Notes: generated by a model from the letters alone, not told the origin. Positions 1 through 8,862 are shown, counted from the stretch's first letter. The stretch is 64,000 nucleotides of DNA from Bacteroidales bacterium UBA2714 (GCA_002354035.1 DEKU01000071.1:3676-67675), one strand, 5' to 3'. Numbers and translations: made by a program.

Positions 1-1760
1 TCGCCGTCGGGGTGGGCGAAATGATGGCCCACATGCACCCAAGGCCACGAACCCTGAGGATTGTCGGCCAGCCTGATTTTGCAATAAGCATGCTCCAACG
101 GATAAGTACCCTTGCGGCCGATACGGATCGTGTCGTCCGTGCAAGCATCCGAAAGCTCATGGTCAAAATCCACAACCGCAAACGAAGCCTCGAACGGCAG
201 GGAGACCGTAAAGTGTGACACCGAGTCGTCGACCGTCAGCCACACCTTGTGGCGCTGCCCACCCCCCTGCGAAAAGAACGTCACCGGCACCCGGCAGCCC
301 CGCGCATAGCGGTCCGTGCCCCGCAGCAGCTGACGGATGTCAACGTGGCAGTCGTTGCCCTCCGTGTCCAAACCCACCAGCGAGTAATCCACAAAACCGG
401 GGTTGAACACATGGAAGTCGAAGAAACCGTCCAGATCCACACCGCTGTAAAAGCTCAGACTGTCGCGCAAAGCGGCGGCACCGATATTGCCGAAAGCACA
501 CGAAGAGAAAAGCCGCTGCATGCAGCGGGCGAAGACACTGTCCGACAGCAGCCCCCGGATGGAGTGCCACACCAGAGCCCCCTTCTTGTAAGTCGTCGTG
601 CCGTAAGTGCGCCGTTCGGGCATGGGAGAGAGCGCATAATAACCCCGGTCGTCGAAATGGGCCGTCAGGATCACCGAGGCCAGATTCCTCTGGTAATAGT
701 CGTCCGCCCACCGCTCGCCGTACAGCGCCTCCGCCGCCACCTCCTCGCAAAACGAAGCACCCCCCTCGTTAATCCACATATCCCCCGCGTCGGCGCACGT
801 CACCAGATTGCCAAACCAGGCGTGGCCCAGCTCGTGGCAAGTCGTGAGGCGGCAGGCCGACTCCGTCGAACCCATGCACTGCGACACCAGGCCGATATTC
901 GACACATGCTCCATCGAGCCCAGCGGAGTGCTGATATACCCTATGCGGTCCCACCGGTACGGGCCGAAAGCCCGCTCAAAAGCCGGCACCACCGTGTCCA
1001 GCATATCGAAAAAATGGTAAATGCCCACCGAGTCGTTCGAGCCGAAACCAATCAGTGCAGGATACGAGCCATAAAGGCCCGTGAACCGTCGTTCCACCAC
1101 GCGCCAGTCCGCCGCCGAAACCGATACCAAATACGTAGGCGTAGGCTGGGCGATAGTCCACACACTTGTCGTCTTGCCGTCGGGAGCCGTCGTCTCGCTC
1201 TGCCTCAACCCGCTGCACATCGCGCGCCAGCCCGGCTTCACCGTCACCGTCAGCCTGTACGACGCCTTGTCATAAAAATTGTCGCGGCACGGGAACCACG
1301 CACGCCCAAACACATGCGGATACTCCTGGAACGCCACACCCAGATTGTAATGAATACTGTTGTCCAAATGCAGACCGCCCCAACCGTAACCCTCCACATA
1401 ACCGTTCGACACGTAGGGGATGGACACTGTGTGCGTGTCGCCTGCCTGACCACCCGAGATATTGATGCGCAACAGCTTGCCGTCGGAATCGTAGCTGAAA
1501 CCACGGACCACCGTGCCGTCGAGCGACACCGGGCGCAACGAGTCGCAGATAAGGTCGAAGGTTACCGATGTGCAGGGCTTGGTGAGGACAAACGTGATAT
1601 CGGCCACGCCCCTTAGCTGCTTCGACACCGAGGCACCGAGGTCGACAGAGAGATCATAATGCAGCACATCTACGGAATCAGTTGCAGCATCCTGCGCCGA
1701 GACGGGATTAAGAGCCACGCAAAGCAGCGCAAGAAGTAATATGGCAGAATTTTTTTTCAT
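1..1760 (-). CDS. M1 family metallo-aminopeptidase, secreted (3' end cut by window)
   Basis: Zinc aminopeptidase of the gluzincin M1 family, probably acting on peptides in the periplasm or at the surface. The translation opens with a signal peptide (MKKNSAILLLALLCVALNPVSA). A GRAWFPCRDNF stretch lies in the N-terminal beta domain. The substrate-recognition motif reads GSMEH where the family usually has GAMEN. The zinc site HELGH is followed 18 residues later by the third ligand, Glu in WINEGG, as expected. The start is the ATG complementary to 1758-1760, just before the signal peptide. The reading frame stays open to base 1, so the C-terminus lies outside the window. The gene is transcribed divergently from the SPFH gene. 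Family assignment is secure from the zinc motif; specificity is unknown. Confidence 0.93.
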   Translation of the reverse strand, partial: MKKNSAILLLALLCVALNPVSAQDAATDSVDVLHYDLSVDLGASVSKQLRGVADITFVLTKPCTSVTFDLICDSLRPVSLDGTVVRGFSYDSDGKLLRINISGGQAGDTHTVSIPYVSNGYVEGYGWGGLHLDNSIHYNLGVAFQEYPHVFGRAWFPCRDNFYDKASYRLTVTVKPGWRAMCSGLRQSETTAPDGKTTSVWTIAQPTPTYLVSVSAADWRVVERRFTGLYGSYPALIGFGSNDSVGIYHFFDMLDTVVPAFERAFGPYRWDRIGYISTPLGSMEHVSNIGLVSQCMGSTESACRLTTCHELGHAWFGNLVTCADAGDMWINEGGASFCEEVAAEALYGERWADDYYQRNLASVILTAHFDDRGYYALSPMPERRTYGTTTYKKGALVWHSIRGLLSDSVFARCMQRLFSSCAFGNIGAAALRDSLSFYSGVDLDGFFDFHVFNPGFVDYSLVGLDTEGNDCHVDIRQLLRGTDRYARGCRVPVTFFSQGGGQRHKVWLTVDDSVSHFTVSLPFEASFAVVDFDHELSDACTDDTIRIGRKGTYPLEHAYCKIRLADNPQGSWPWVHVGHHFAHPDG

Positions 1761-1815
1761 AAGTGTATGATATTAAATGTCAATACATAATATGGGGTTT
1801 AACACACCCAAAGTG

Positions 1816-1823
1816 CAAAGATA
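1816..1823 (-). promoter_or_regulatory. Bacteroidota -7 box for the M1 peptidase gene
   Basis: On the minus strand this reads TATCTTTG, a perfect TAnnTTTG -7 element, 55 bases upstream of the M1 peptidase start. No clear -33 TTTG was seen at the right distance. It lies back to back with the promoter of the SPFH gene. Confidence 0.6.
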
Positions 1824-1836
1824 CAAAAAAAATATT

Positions 1837-1867
1837 TTGTGTGAATAAAAAAATGTCTGTATCTTTG
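1837..1867 (+). promoter_or_regulatory. Bacteroidota promoter for the SPFH operon
   Basis: A TTG (-33) at 1837-1839 and TATCTTTG (-7) at 1860-1867 are separated by 20 bases, matching the phylum consensus. The SPFH start codon is 68 bases downstream. The intergenic region is otherwise A/T-rich without other visible features. Confidence 0.7.
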
Positions 1868-1935
1868 CAAAGTGATATCAAAATAATATCACATTCGGAA
1901 CAACTTAATACTTAAACATTAAACAATTAAATCGT

Positions 1936-2877
1936 ATGGAATCGAAAGAATTCAACCGACCGATGAAAGCCTGTAACAATGGCTTCTTGCACCTGTTTAT
2001 CAATCTGGCGATGTTGATTGCCATCGTGCCGCTGACAATGCTGATAGTGGAAGGGAACGAGGGCTTGGGCATCTTGTTCTGCATTGTGGCCAGCATCTGC
2101 TATGTGCTGCACCTTATCGGCTTTATGATTATCCAGCCCAACATAGCACGGGTACTCATTTTCTTTGGCAAGTATCGCGGAACGGTGACGGACAACGGCT
2201 TCTTCTGGGTGAACCCCTTCTATGGCACACGAAAGCTGTCGCTGCGCGCCCGCAACATGGATGTGCCTCCCATCAAGGTGAACGACAAGAACGGCAACCC
2301 CATCATGATTGGACTGGTGCTGGTGTGGAAGATAAAGGACACGTACAAGGCCTGTTTCGACATTGAGGTGGGCAGCACCACCACCGTGGACAAGGACGGC
2401 AACAAGACCACCCAGAGCAACGGCTACGACAACTTCGTCAACGTGCAGAGCGACGCAGCCCTACGCAAGGTGGCAGGTCTCTATGCCTACGACAATATCG
2501 ACAACCACAGCGAGGAGATGACCCTTCGCAGCGGCGGCGAGGAAATCAACGACCGCTTAGAGAATGAACTCCGCAGCCGTCTGGAGATTGCCGGTATAGA
2601 GGTGGTGGAAGCCCGTATCAACTATCTGGCCTACGCAGCCGAGATTGCCAGCGTGATGCTGCGCCGCCAACAGGCCGATGCCATCATCTCCGCCCGCGAG
2701 AAGATTGTGGAGGGAGCCGTAAGCATGGTCGACTTGGCCCTGAAGAAACTCTCCGCCGACGGGATTGTGGAGCTGGACGAAGAGCGCAAGGCCGCCATGG
2801 TGAGCAATCTGCTGGTGGTACTCTGCGCTGACGAGAGCGCCAGCCCAGTAATCAACACAGGTACACTGTATAATTGA
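1936..2877 (+). CDS. SPFH/Band 7 domain membrane protein
   Basis: Member of the stomatin/prohibitin/flotillin (SPFH) superfamily, which forms oligomeric membrane scaffolds. Two hydrophobic segments at about residues 15-39 and 44-66 anchor the protein. They are followed by a typical SPFH entry (QPNIARVLIFFGKYRGTV) and a Band 7 domain to about residue 285, including an AEIASVMLRRQQADAII helix. Length (313 residues) fits a short bacterial SPFH protein. It heads a tightly packed run with a very small membrane protein and a ribbon-helix-helix protein, and its stop codons abut the next open frame. Known for the family: membrane microdomain organisation. The specific role here is unknown. Confidence 0.9.
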   Translation: MESKEFNRPMKACNNGFLHLFINLAMLIAIVPLTMLIVEGNEGLGILFCIVASICYVLHLIGFMIIQPNIARVLIFFGKYRGTVTDNGFFWVNPFYGTRKLSLRARNMDVPPIKVNDKNGNPIMIGLVLVWKIKDTYKACFDIEVGSTTTVDKDGNKTTQSNGYDNFVNVQSDAALRKVAGLYAYDNIDNHSEEMTLRSGGEEINDRLENELRSRLEIAGIEVVEARINYLAYAAEIASVMLRRQQADAIISAREKIVEGAVSMVDLALKKLSADGIVELDEERKAAMVSNLLVVLCADESASPVINTGTLYN

Positions 2878-2880
2878 TAA

Positions 2881-3087
2881 AGCATCAACATTACTACACC
2901 GACTCCTCACACTTGGAAGTTTTATGCCTTGATAGCATTGTTGGATTTCGTGTGCATCTTCGTGCTGGATATTATTGTCGAAGGCGGCTACTCCCATCGC
3001 ATACTTGTTCACGACATTATTGTCGCTGTGATCTTTACTGTTATCTTCTGGCTTTTTGACCGGAAACCTTTTAAAAAGAAAAAATGA
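2881..3087 (+). CDS. Small two-helix membrane protein with no standard start codon
   Basis: An open frame directly after the SPFH stops (TGA TAA at 2875-2880, same frame) encodes about 68 residues with two strong hydrophobic helices (FYALIALLDFVCIFVLDIIV and ILVHDIIVAVIFTVIFWLF) and a lysine-rich tail. It ends in TGA overlapping the ATG of the next gene (ATGA at 3084-3087), which suggests translational coupling and a real gene. No ATG or GTG lies in frame before the first helix. Possible starts are ATT at 2890, TTG at 2929, or a TTG at 2874 in another frame followed by a single-base shift near 2914. The start coordinate is therefore the limit of the open frame, not a determined start. Confidence 0.6.
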   Translation, partial: SINITTPTPHTWKFYALIALLDFVCIFVLDIIVEGGYSHRILVHDIIVAVIFTVIFWLFDRKPFKKKK

Positions 3088-3287
3088 AGAAAAGTTTTGC
3101 ACTGAGGGTTGATGCCGAGGTCTACGAGGCTATCGAGAAGTGGGCTGCCGACGAGTTCCGCAGCACCAACGGGCAGATAGAATGGATTCTGTCCGATGCC
3201 CTCAAACGTGCCAAACGCACCCCACGGAGAACCTCCGCTGGTGATAACGACGAAATGATGAAATCTAATAAGAAGCCTAAATCATGA
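3084..3287 (+). CDS. Arc-like ribbon-helix-helix protein
   Basis: A 67-residue basic protein that begins MKKSFALRVDAEVYEAIEKW and continues with a second amphipathic helix (STNGQIEWILSDALKRAKRT), the pattern of an Arc/MetJ ribbon-helix-helix DNA-binding fold: a short beta strand followed by two helices. The C-terminal 20 residues are lysine-rich and probably unstructured. It overlaps the upstream small membrane protein gene and the downstream thioredoxin gene by four bases each (ATGA), so all are likely cotranslated. Proteins of this type commonly regulate their own operon; that is an inference here. Confidence 0.75.
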   Translation: MKKSFALRVDAEVYEAIEKWAADEFRSTNGQIEWILSDALKRAKRTPRRTSAGDNDEMMKSNKKPKS

Positions 3288-4276
3288 AAAGTATTAAGAA
3301 ACTGGCATTAATGGCTGCCTTGCTCATTGCCAACCAAGGGCTGACGGCCCAGCATCTGTTTGAGGGCGTAGCCACCTTCAGCTCGGCGGCCACTATGGCC
3401 AACGGTACAACCCCGTCGGCAACAGTCAGCACCTACTACTATCGGGGGCACGACCTCTACGTCGACATGCCGCAGAACAAGCTGCGTACCCTCTACCTTG
3501 CCAAGGAGAAGAAGCAGTATACCATCAACTCCATGATGGGCAAGCCCATCCTGATGTCCCACGGCATCGACCCCGACACGATGGAAGTGCCCCTGTTCGA
3601 CATTGCCGACGAGCCGGAAATGGTGGACGGCCACAACTGCCTGAAGGTGCAGTATGAGAACGAAACCGAATCCGCCACCATCAGCTCCATCGTTTGGTTG
3701 GACACCACCTACCACATCCCCTTCCACTACAGCCTGAACGAGGAACTGCCATGGGGTCTGCCCGTGCGGGAAGAGATGACCATGACGATGAAGGGCATGC
3801 AGCCCATGCGGATAGTGAACAGACTGGTCTCAGTGACTGCCGGCAAAGTGGACGACTCCTTTTTCTCCATCCCCGACGAGCAAGGCATGGTGAGCCTCAG
3901 CATGGGGGCCGACGGGCAACCCGTTATCAGTGGCGACACCACCGGTCTGATGCAGAAGCCCACCACAACGCTGGAAGAGGTAGACTCTGCCGGGTTCCGC
4001 AGTGCCATCGCACACGGGAAAACCGTCTGCATGATGACAGCCACCTGGTGCGGCCCCTGCCGACTGATGTACCCCCGGTTGGAAAACGTCAGCAAGCAGG
4101 TGGGCAACTCTTACCGTTTCATTAAAGTCGACATCGACAAGTGCCGCTCCATCGCCAAGGAGTACAACACCCTTACCATCCCCGTCGTCATCCTCTTCGA
4201 GAACGGGAAAGAGCTGCGCCGCATCACCTCGGCAGCATATAGCGAGGAGGACATCTTGAAGTTTGTCACAGAATAG
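3284..4276 (+). CDS. Secreted thioredoxin-fold protein with a novel N-terminal domain
   Basis: Signal peptide (about residues 1-22, ending LTAQ) followed by a roughly 200-residue domain that I do not recognise, rich in short beta-strand-like segments. A C-terminal thioredoxin domain carries the active-site motif WCGPC at about residues 254-258 (ATWCGPCRLMYPRLENV) and the cis-Pro region TIPVVILFENGKE. It is therefore a probable periplasmic disulfide oxidoreductase. The ATG overlaps the stop of the ribbon-helix-helix gene. It is followed within 11 bases by the first of three paralogous membrane protein genes. Confidence 0.88.
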   Translation: MKSIKKLALMAALLIANQGLTAQHLFEGVATFSSAATMANGTTPSATVSTYYYRGHDLYVDMPQNKLRTLYLAKEKKQYTINSMMGKPILMSHGIDPDTMEVPLFDIADEPEMVDGHNCLKVQYENETESATISSIVWLDTTYHIPFHYSLNEELPWGLPVREEMTMTMKGMQPMRIVNRLVSVTAGKVDDSFFSIPDEQGMVSLSMGADGQPVISGDTTGLMQKPTTTLEEVDSAGFRSAIAHGKTVCMMTATWCGPCRLMYPRLENVSKQVGNSYRFIKVDIDKCRSIAKEYNTLTIPVVILFENGKELRRITSAAYSEEDILKFVTE

Positions 4277-4287
4277 TAATAATAATC

Positions 4288-4719
4288 ATGGAACGTCGTA
4301 GAATCATAGGAATTGTATTGCTGGCACTGGCAGGAGCGGCCTGCTTGATGTCGGTTGTTTGGAACCTCATCAGAATGCCGGAAGGCGCAGATGCCCGAAT
4401 CCGCATAGTAGTCTTTATGCTGGCGGAAGTGGCACTATTGGTCCCGTCGGTATGGGCTTTTACCCATCCCGACTCCAAGCCGCTATTGAAAGGGAAGAAT
4501 CAGGCAACCACGCAGAGTCTCATCGACCCCGCAGGCTACCGCTACATTACGCTGGGCGTGGCAGCACTGACCTTAGTCTTAATAATCAACATCGAAGTTC
4601 TCAAAAACACAGGATGGGACCCGTTTGGAAGCATGACTTCCACCATTGCCATCCTCGCATTCTGTATAGTCGCGATAGTGGTGATGTTTTGGTCGATGTA
4701 TAAGAGTATTCAGAAATAG
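4288..4719 (+). CDS. Four-helix membrane protein, tandem paralogue 1 of 3
   Basis: A 143-residue integral membrane protein with about four hydrophobic helices in two pairs, separated by a polar loop. It begins MERRRIIGIVLLALAGAACL, and the second half starts with IDPAGYRYITLGVAALTLVL. Both landmarks recur in the next two genes (see 4725-5198 and 5205-5660), showing local tandem duplication and divergence. I do not recognise the family. It could be an immunity-like or accessory membrane protein of the neighbouring exporter; no catalytic motif is visible. Confidence 0.8.
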   Translation: MERRRIIGIVLLALAGAACLMSVVWNLIRMPEGADARIRIVVFMLAEVALLVPSVWAFTHPDSKPLLKGKNQATTQSLIDPAGYRYITLGVAALTLVLIINIEVLKNTGWDPFGSMTSTIAILAFCIVAIVVMFWSMYKSIQK

Positions 4720-4724
4720 GCATT

Positions 4725-5198
4725 ATGGAGCAACGCAGAACCATAGGATACATCTTGCTGGCATTGGCCGCCGTCATCTGCCTGGCATCGAATGTGTGGT
4801 TCATTGTCAAGATGCCGATGGGAGGTGAGAAGGTATCGCACTTGATATTCAGGACACTGCCCGAGGTGATTGCATTGTTGGCAGTGGTGTATATCTTTGT
4901 CCGTCAGGGGAAGAGCATGAATCTGAAACTGGACATTCGCGAGCGTCGGCTGAAACTGAACGAGCAACACGCCATCGACCCTTACGGCTACAGCTACATC
5001 ATGCTGGGGGCCATGAGCGTGTGTATAATATTAATCTTTGCCGTTGACATCATGGATAAACTTGGTGTACCCCTGTTCGACAGGATTTCCGCTGGATGGT
5101 GTATCGTTGTATTGAGTGTCTTGACGGTTGCATTGGTGCTGTGGTTGTCGGTGAAAATAGAAATGGCTAAAAGGCGTGACAATAACAATAATAGTTAA
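4725..5198 (+). CDS. Four-helix membrane protein, tandem paralogue 2 of 3
   Basis: A 157-residue protein with the same architecture as its upstream neighbour. It begins MEQRRTIGYILLALAAVICL, nearly colinear with paralogue 1, and its second half opens with IDPYGYSYIMLGAMSVCIIL, matching the I-D-P-x-G-Y-x-Y-I pattern of the first copy. The intervening loop is longer and charged (RERRLKLNEQHA). It lies five bases after paralogue 1 and six before paralogue 3, so it is surely cotranscribed with them. Function unknown. Confidence 0.8.
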   Translation: MEQRRTIGYILLALAAVICLASNVWFIVKMPMGGEKVSHLIFRTLPEVIALLAVVYIFVRQGKSMNLKLDIRERRLKLNEQHAIDPYGYSYIMLGAMSVCIILIFAVDIMDKLGVPLFDRISAGWCIVVLSVLTVALVLWLSVKIEMAKRRDNNNNS

Positions 5199-5204
5199 CC
5201 AACC

Positions 5205-5660
5205 ATGAAAGAGAGAAACAAATCCATCTTCCGCATATTGCTTTTTGCCTCAGTGGGCATACTTCTGGCGCAAACGGTGCTGCTGGTGGTATTGGGAGAT
5301 GATGCTGAGGTGCGCATCGTGCTGCCGGTGATAATCTTCTTCTCGGAACTGATAACGGGAGGCTTAATTGTCTTCTTTACCCTCAATCCACAATATAACA
5401 GGAACTATACTATTCACCGGCGTGACGGTCGCTGGCGTTGGGAGCGTGTCACCTATGGTCCCGACCCTGACGGGATGCGTTATATATCTGCTGGGGTTGG
5501 TGCGCTGATGATAGCCCTGCTCTTTGCGGTTATCTCATTCGCTGTGCTGTGTCCCCACGTAGTAAATGAAACAGTGTTAGTCATCGCAGTTGTCGTTCTA
5601 TTATTAGCCTTCTGTGTCATTTACTGCATAATAGAAAACAAACTACGCAAACAACTATGA
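5205..5660 (+). CDS. Four-helix membrane protein, tandem paralogue 3 of 3
   Basis: A 151-residue membrane protein, the most divergent of the three. It retains two helix pairs and the central landmark PDPDGMRYISAGVGALMIAL, comparable to IDPAGYRYI and IDPYGYSYI in copies 1 and 2, preceded by a basic loop rich in Arg and Trp (RRDGRWRWERVTYG). Its stop overlaps the start of the acyltransferase gene by four bases (ATGA), linking the trio to that gene. Function unknown; the weak similarity to copies 1 and 2 was judged by eye. Confidence 0.75.
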   Translation: MKERNKSIFRILLFASVGILLAQTVLLVVLGDDAEVRIVLPVIIFFSELITGGLIVFFTLNPQYNRNYTIHRRDGRWRWERVTYGPDPDGMRYISAGVGALMIALLFAVISFAVLCPHVVNETVLVIAVVVLLLAFCVIYCIIENKLRKQL

Positions 5661-6853
5661 ATAGAAAACATTTCCTCGACAACATCCGCTGGGTGACAGT
5701 GCTTTTGGTGCTACTTTACCATGTGGTCTATTTCTACAACAACAAGGGGGTCTTCGGCGGCATCGGGGGCTGGGTGGACGACCCCAAGGCCCAGCCGCAG
5801 GATGTGGTGATGTTTCTCCTCTATCCTTGGTTTATGATGCTGCTATTCCTGGTGGCAGGCATCAGCAGCCGCTATGCCCTTCAGAAATCCACAAAAGGAC
5901 AATGGTTCAAGAAACGCACCCGCCAGCTGCTTGTCCCTGCCACGATAGGCCTGTTTGTCTTCCAATGGATGACGGGCTATTTCAACACCCAGATAGCGGG
6001 TGTGGCGCAGGGCATCCCCAATCAGATTGCCTCCATCCCCGCCGGTCCTATCCGTTATATGGCATGTGCTTTTTCAGGCATCGGCCCGCTGTGGTTTATT
6101 CAGGAGCTGTGGGTGTTCTGCTTGCTGCTGATTATTATCGTCGCCATTGAGCGAGACCGCCTGTACAATGCTGTCGGCCGTCTGCTGCAGTCCACGCGAG
6201 ACTGGTCCAAGCCCTGCCGTTTGGCTCTCCTGTTGGTGGGCGGATTCCTCCTTATCTGGGCAGGGGCACAGGGCTCTATCCCCCACCCCGACGAGCACAG
6301 TGCCCAGGGCCTATGGAACCTCTACCGCCCGGCTGCCTACCTCGTCCCCTTCCTCATGGGCTATTATCTCTTCTCGCGCGACAACGTGCAGCGTTTCCTG
6401 TCACGCTATGCTTACTGGCTGCTTGTGCCGGCGGTTGCTGCGGGTGTGGCACTAACCCTTGCCACTTGGGGTGAGGACAATACCGCATCGCTCTACCTGA
6501 TGCACTGGAGCACCAACCTCTTTGCCTGGCTGGCCATCCTTGCCATGCTGGCCTGCTTCAAGGCTTGGGCGGACCGCACCACGCCTTTTGCCACCTACAT
6601 GACCCGCAGCAGCTATGGCATCTACATTGTCCACTACCTCATCATTGCCGCCCTCGGCTATATGCTCAAGCTCTACACCTCCCTGCCGCCTGTGGCCGAC
6701 TATCTCATATTGCTGGTGGCAGTCTTCACCCTCTCCCCCGCCCTATACGAGCTGCTGCGCCGCATCCCGCTGGTCCGCTGGGCAGTCTTAGGCATAGGCA
6801 AATCCAATCAGAGTACTCGGAATACTCTGAGTACTCCGACAAATCAGCAATAA
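5657..6853 (+). CDS. Acyltransferase family 3 integral membrane protein
   Basis: A 398-residue polytopic protein with about ten hydrophobic helices. It opens with the family signature region LDNIRWVTVLLVLLYHVVYF, where the His of YHVV is the conserved residue of acyltransferase-3 / OpgC-like proteins, and ends with a typical SSYGIYIVHYLIIAALGYML helix. Such enzymes transfer acyl groups to extracytoplasmic glycans, lipids or peptides; the substrate here is unknown. The last dozen codons contain a short near-repeat (gagtactcggaatactctgagtactccg). It overlaps the preceding membrane protein gene and is 18 bases before the ABC ATPase gene. Confidence 0.88.
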   Translation: MNRKHFLDNIRWVTVLLVLLYHVVYFYNNKGVFGGIGGWVDDPKAQPQDVVMFLLYPWFMMLLFLVAGISSRYALQKSTKGQWFKKRTRQLLVPATIGLFVFQWMTGYFNTQIAGVAQGIPNQIASIPAGPIRYMACAFSGIGPLWFIQELWVFCLLLIIIVAIERDRLYNAVGRLLQSTRDWSKPCRLALLLVGGFLLIWAGAQGSIPHPDEHSAQGLWNLYRPAAYLVPFLMGYYLFSRDNVQRFLSRYAYWLLVPAVAAGVALTLATWGEDNTASLYLMHWSTNLFAWLAILAMLACFKAWADRTTPFATYMTRSSYGIYIVHYLIIAALGYMLKLYTSLPPVADYLILLVAVFTLSPALYELLRRIPLVRWAVLGIGKSNQSTRNTLSTPTNQQ

Positions 6854-6871
6854 ATAAAAACAAACAATATC

Positions 6872-7648
6872 ATGTCAGAAATCCTACGCATCGAAGGCCT
6901 GAGCAAGACCTTCACCCTGTCGCGCAAGCAGCAACGTCTGGAGCGCACAAACCAACGCCGCAAGGTGGCGGTAGACAACCTGACCCTCACTGCCAACCGA
7001 GGCGAGATATTCGGCCTCCTCGGCCCCAACGGAGCCGGCAAGACCACCACCCTCCGCATGCTGGCCACACTCATCAAGCCGGACAGCGGCGACGCCTGGA
7101 TCGACGGCTCCAGCATAGTCAGCCAGCCCGAAGCCGTGCGCGGCAAGATTGCCTTCCTTACCAGCGAGCTGAAACTCGAAGACTTCTTCACCCCCAACTA
7201 CCTCTTCGACTTCTTCAGCGAGCTCCACGGCGTCAATCCCGCCACCGCCCAAAGCCGCAAACGGGCCCTCTTCGCCCGCTTCGGCATCGACAGGTTTGCC
7301 GAGGTCAAGGTGGCCAACCTTTCCACGGGTATGAAACAAAAGGTGAGCATTGTGATCTCGCTGGTCCACGACCCGGACATCATCATTTTCGATGAGCCTA
7401 CGAACGGTCTGGATGTTATCACGGCCCGCACGGTGACGGACTATCTGCAAGAGCTCCGTTCACAGGGCAAGACTATCATCCTGTCGACCCACATTTTCAG
7501 CTTGGTAGAGCGGTTGTGCGACCGCGTGGGGATTATCATCGACGGCCGCTTGGTGGCCTGCGGCACACTCAGCGAGGTCTGCAACGGCCTCACTATCGAA
7601 GACCGCTTTTTCGAACTTTATAAAGCACAGAAAGGAGACGAAGAATGA
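6872..7648 (+). CDS. ABC transporter ATP-binding protein (NatA-like)
   Basis: A complete 258-residue ABC ATPase. Walker A is GPNGAGKTT, the ABC signature region is NLSTGMKQKVSI, Walker B plus D-loop is IIIFDEPTNGLD, and the switch His is in STHIFS. Subfamily features (DGSSIVSQPEAVR, the STGMKQK signature) match the NatA/CcmA type that pairs with ABC-2 permeases. Its stop overlaps the permease start by four bases (ATGA), so the two form an exporter. Upstream genes (acyltransferase and membrane protein trio) are within 20 bases, suggesting one transcript. Confidence 0.95.
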   Translation: MSEILRIEGLSKTFTLSRKQQRLERTNQRRKVAVDNLTLTANRGEIFGLLGPNGAGKTTTLRMLATLIKPDSGDAWIDGSSIVSQPEAVRGKIAFLTSELKLEDFFTPNYLFDFFSELHGVNPATAQSRKRALFARFGIDRFAEVKVANLSTGMKQKVSIVISLVHDPDIIIFDEPTNGLDVITARTVTDYLQELRSQGKTIILSTHIFSLVERLCDRVGIIIDGRLVACGTLSEVCNGLTIEDRFFELYKAQKGDEE

Positions 7649-8847
7649 ACAAGCACAACAACACCTGGACCATAATCCGCAAAGAGTTTGCCCGTTTCTT
7701 TGGCGACCGCCAACTGGTGTTCACCACTGTCATCATGCCGGGCCTTTTGATATACCTTATCTACAGCCTCATGGGCGTAGGGATGCGCAATCTGGAGACG
7801 GAGGGCGAACAGGACTTGGTCACGCTGCGCGTGCAGAACCTGCCCCAGAGCTTGGCGCCCGTGCTGAACTTGCCTGACAGCTGCATCGCGCTGGTGGAGC
7901 AGCCTTTTGTTCAGGCCGACATTGACGCTTTGGAGGATAAGGAGATCAACGCCGTGCTGATGCGGTTCCCGGCCGACTTCGACCAGCAAGTGGCCTCCTA
8001 CCAGCCACAAAGCGGACAGCCCGCTCCCAACATCGAAATCTACTACAACTCCGCCAACAACGCCTCCAACCGCGTCTTCACGCTGCTGGAGGCCACCCTG
8101 ACGGCTTATGAGAGCAGCCAGACGAATCTGTTCGACATCAACCGTGCCGACACCGAGGGGCAGACGTTCAATCTGGCCACGGACGACCAAGTGCTGGGCG
8201 ACATCCTGTCGCGCCTGATGCCGATGTTGATCATCATGATGCTTTTCAGCGGTGTGATGGCGATAGCCCCCAGCTCCATCGCGGGCGAGAAGGAGCGCGG
8301 CACCATTGCCACCCTCCTTGTCACCCCCATGCGCCGCAACGAGCTGGCCTTGGGAAAGATTGTGTCGCTCAGTGCCATCGCCCTGCTGAGCGGCGTGAGC
8401 AGTTTTGTGGGCATAGTGCTTTCGCTGCCGAACATGATCAGCACGGGCAGCGAGGGTGTGGACATCCCCTTCAACTACACCACTCCCGACTATGTGGCTT
8501 TGCTGCTGGTCATCTTTGCCTCGGTGTTGATTATGGCTTCGGCGGTCAGTCTCCTTTCAGCCTTGGCCAAGGACGTGAAGAATGCCGGCACGATGATTAC
8601 CCCCTTCATGCTGGTTGTCATGCTGGCAGGCCTGATGCCGATGTTCCAGTCCGGCCCCACGGAGAGTCTCGTGGCCTACTGCGTGCCTTTCTACAACTCC
8701 ATCCTGGTCATGGCCGATGTGTTTGCCCACTCGCTCGACTGGACCAACGTGGCCGTCACCGTGGTGTCCGACATCATATATACCGGCATAGCCATCTGGG
8801 GCCTCACCCGCATGTTCAACAGCGAGAAGGTGATGTTTTCGAAATAA
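7645..8847 (+). CDS. ABC-2 type exporter permease (NatB-like)
   Basis: A 400-residue ABC-2 family permease. One N-terminal helix (about 25-45) is followed by a long extracytoplasmic domain of roughly 140 residues and then five or six clustered helices. The conserved cytoplasmic segment SSIAGEKERGTIATLLVTPM, with E-K-E-R-G-T, is the hallmark of ABC-2/NatB permeases contacting their ATPase. It is coupled to the upstream ATPase gene and closes the transcription unit, being followed by a strong terminator. Substrate unknown; NatAB relatives export sodium, drugs or peptides. Confidence 0.93.
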   Translation: MNKHNNTWTIIRKEFARFFGDRQLVFTTVIMPGLLIYLIYSLMGVGMRNLETEGEQDLVTLRVQNLPQSLAPVLNLPDSCIALVEQPFVQADIDALEDKEINAVLMRFPADFDQQVASYQPQSGQPAPNIEIYYNSANNASNRVFTLLEATLTAYESSQTNLFDINRADTEGQTFNLATDDQVLGDILSRLMPMLIIMMLFSGVMAIAPSSIAGEKERGTIATLLVTPMRRNELALGKIVSLSAIALLSGVSSFVGIVLSLPNMISTGSEGVDIPFNYTTPDYVALLLVIFASVLIMASAVSLLSALAKDVKNAGTMITPFMLVVMLAGLMPMFQSGPTESLVAYCVPFYNSILVMADVFAHSLDWTNVAVTVVSDIIYTGIAIWGLTRMFNSEKVMFSK

Positions 8848-8862
8848 CCATAATGTATAATC

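Noticed and set aside
249..1616. A 455-codon plus-strand open frame opposite the M1 peptidase gene
   Set aside because: Antisense shadow of a gene with intact zinc motifs; the translated sequence is Arg/His/Val-rich and meaningless.
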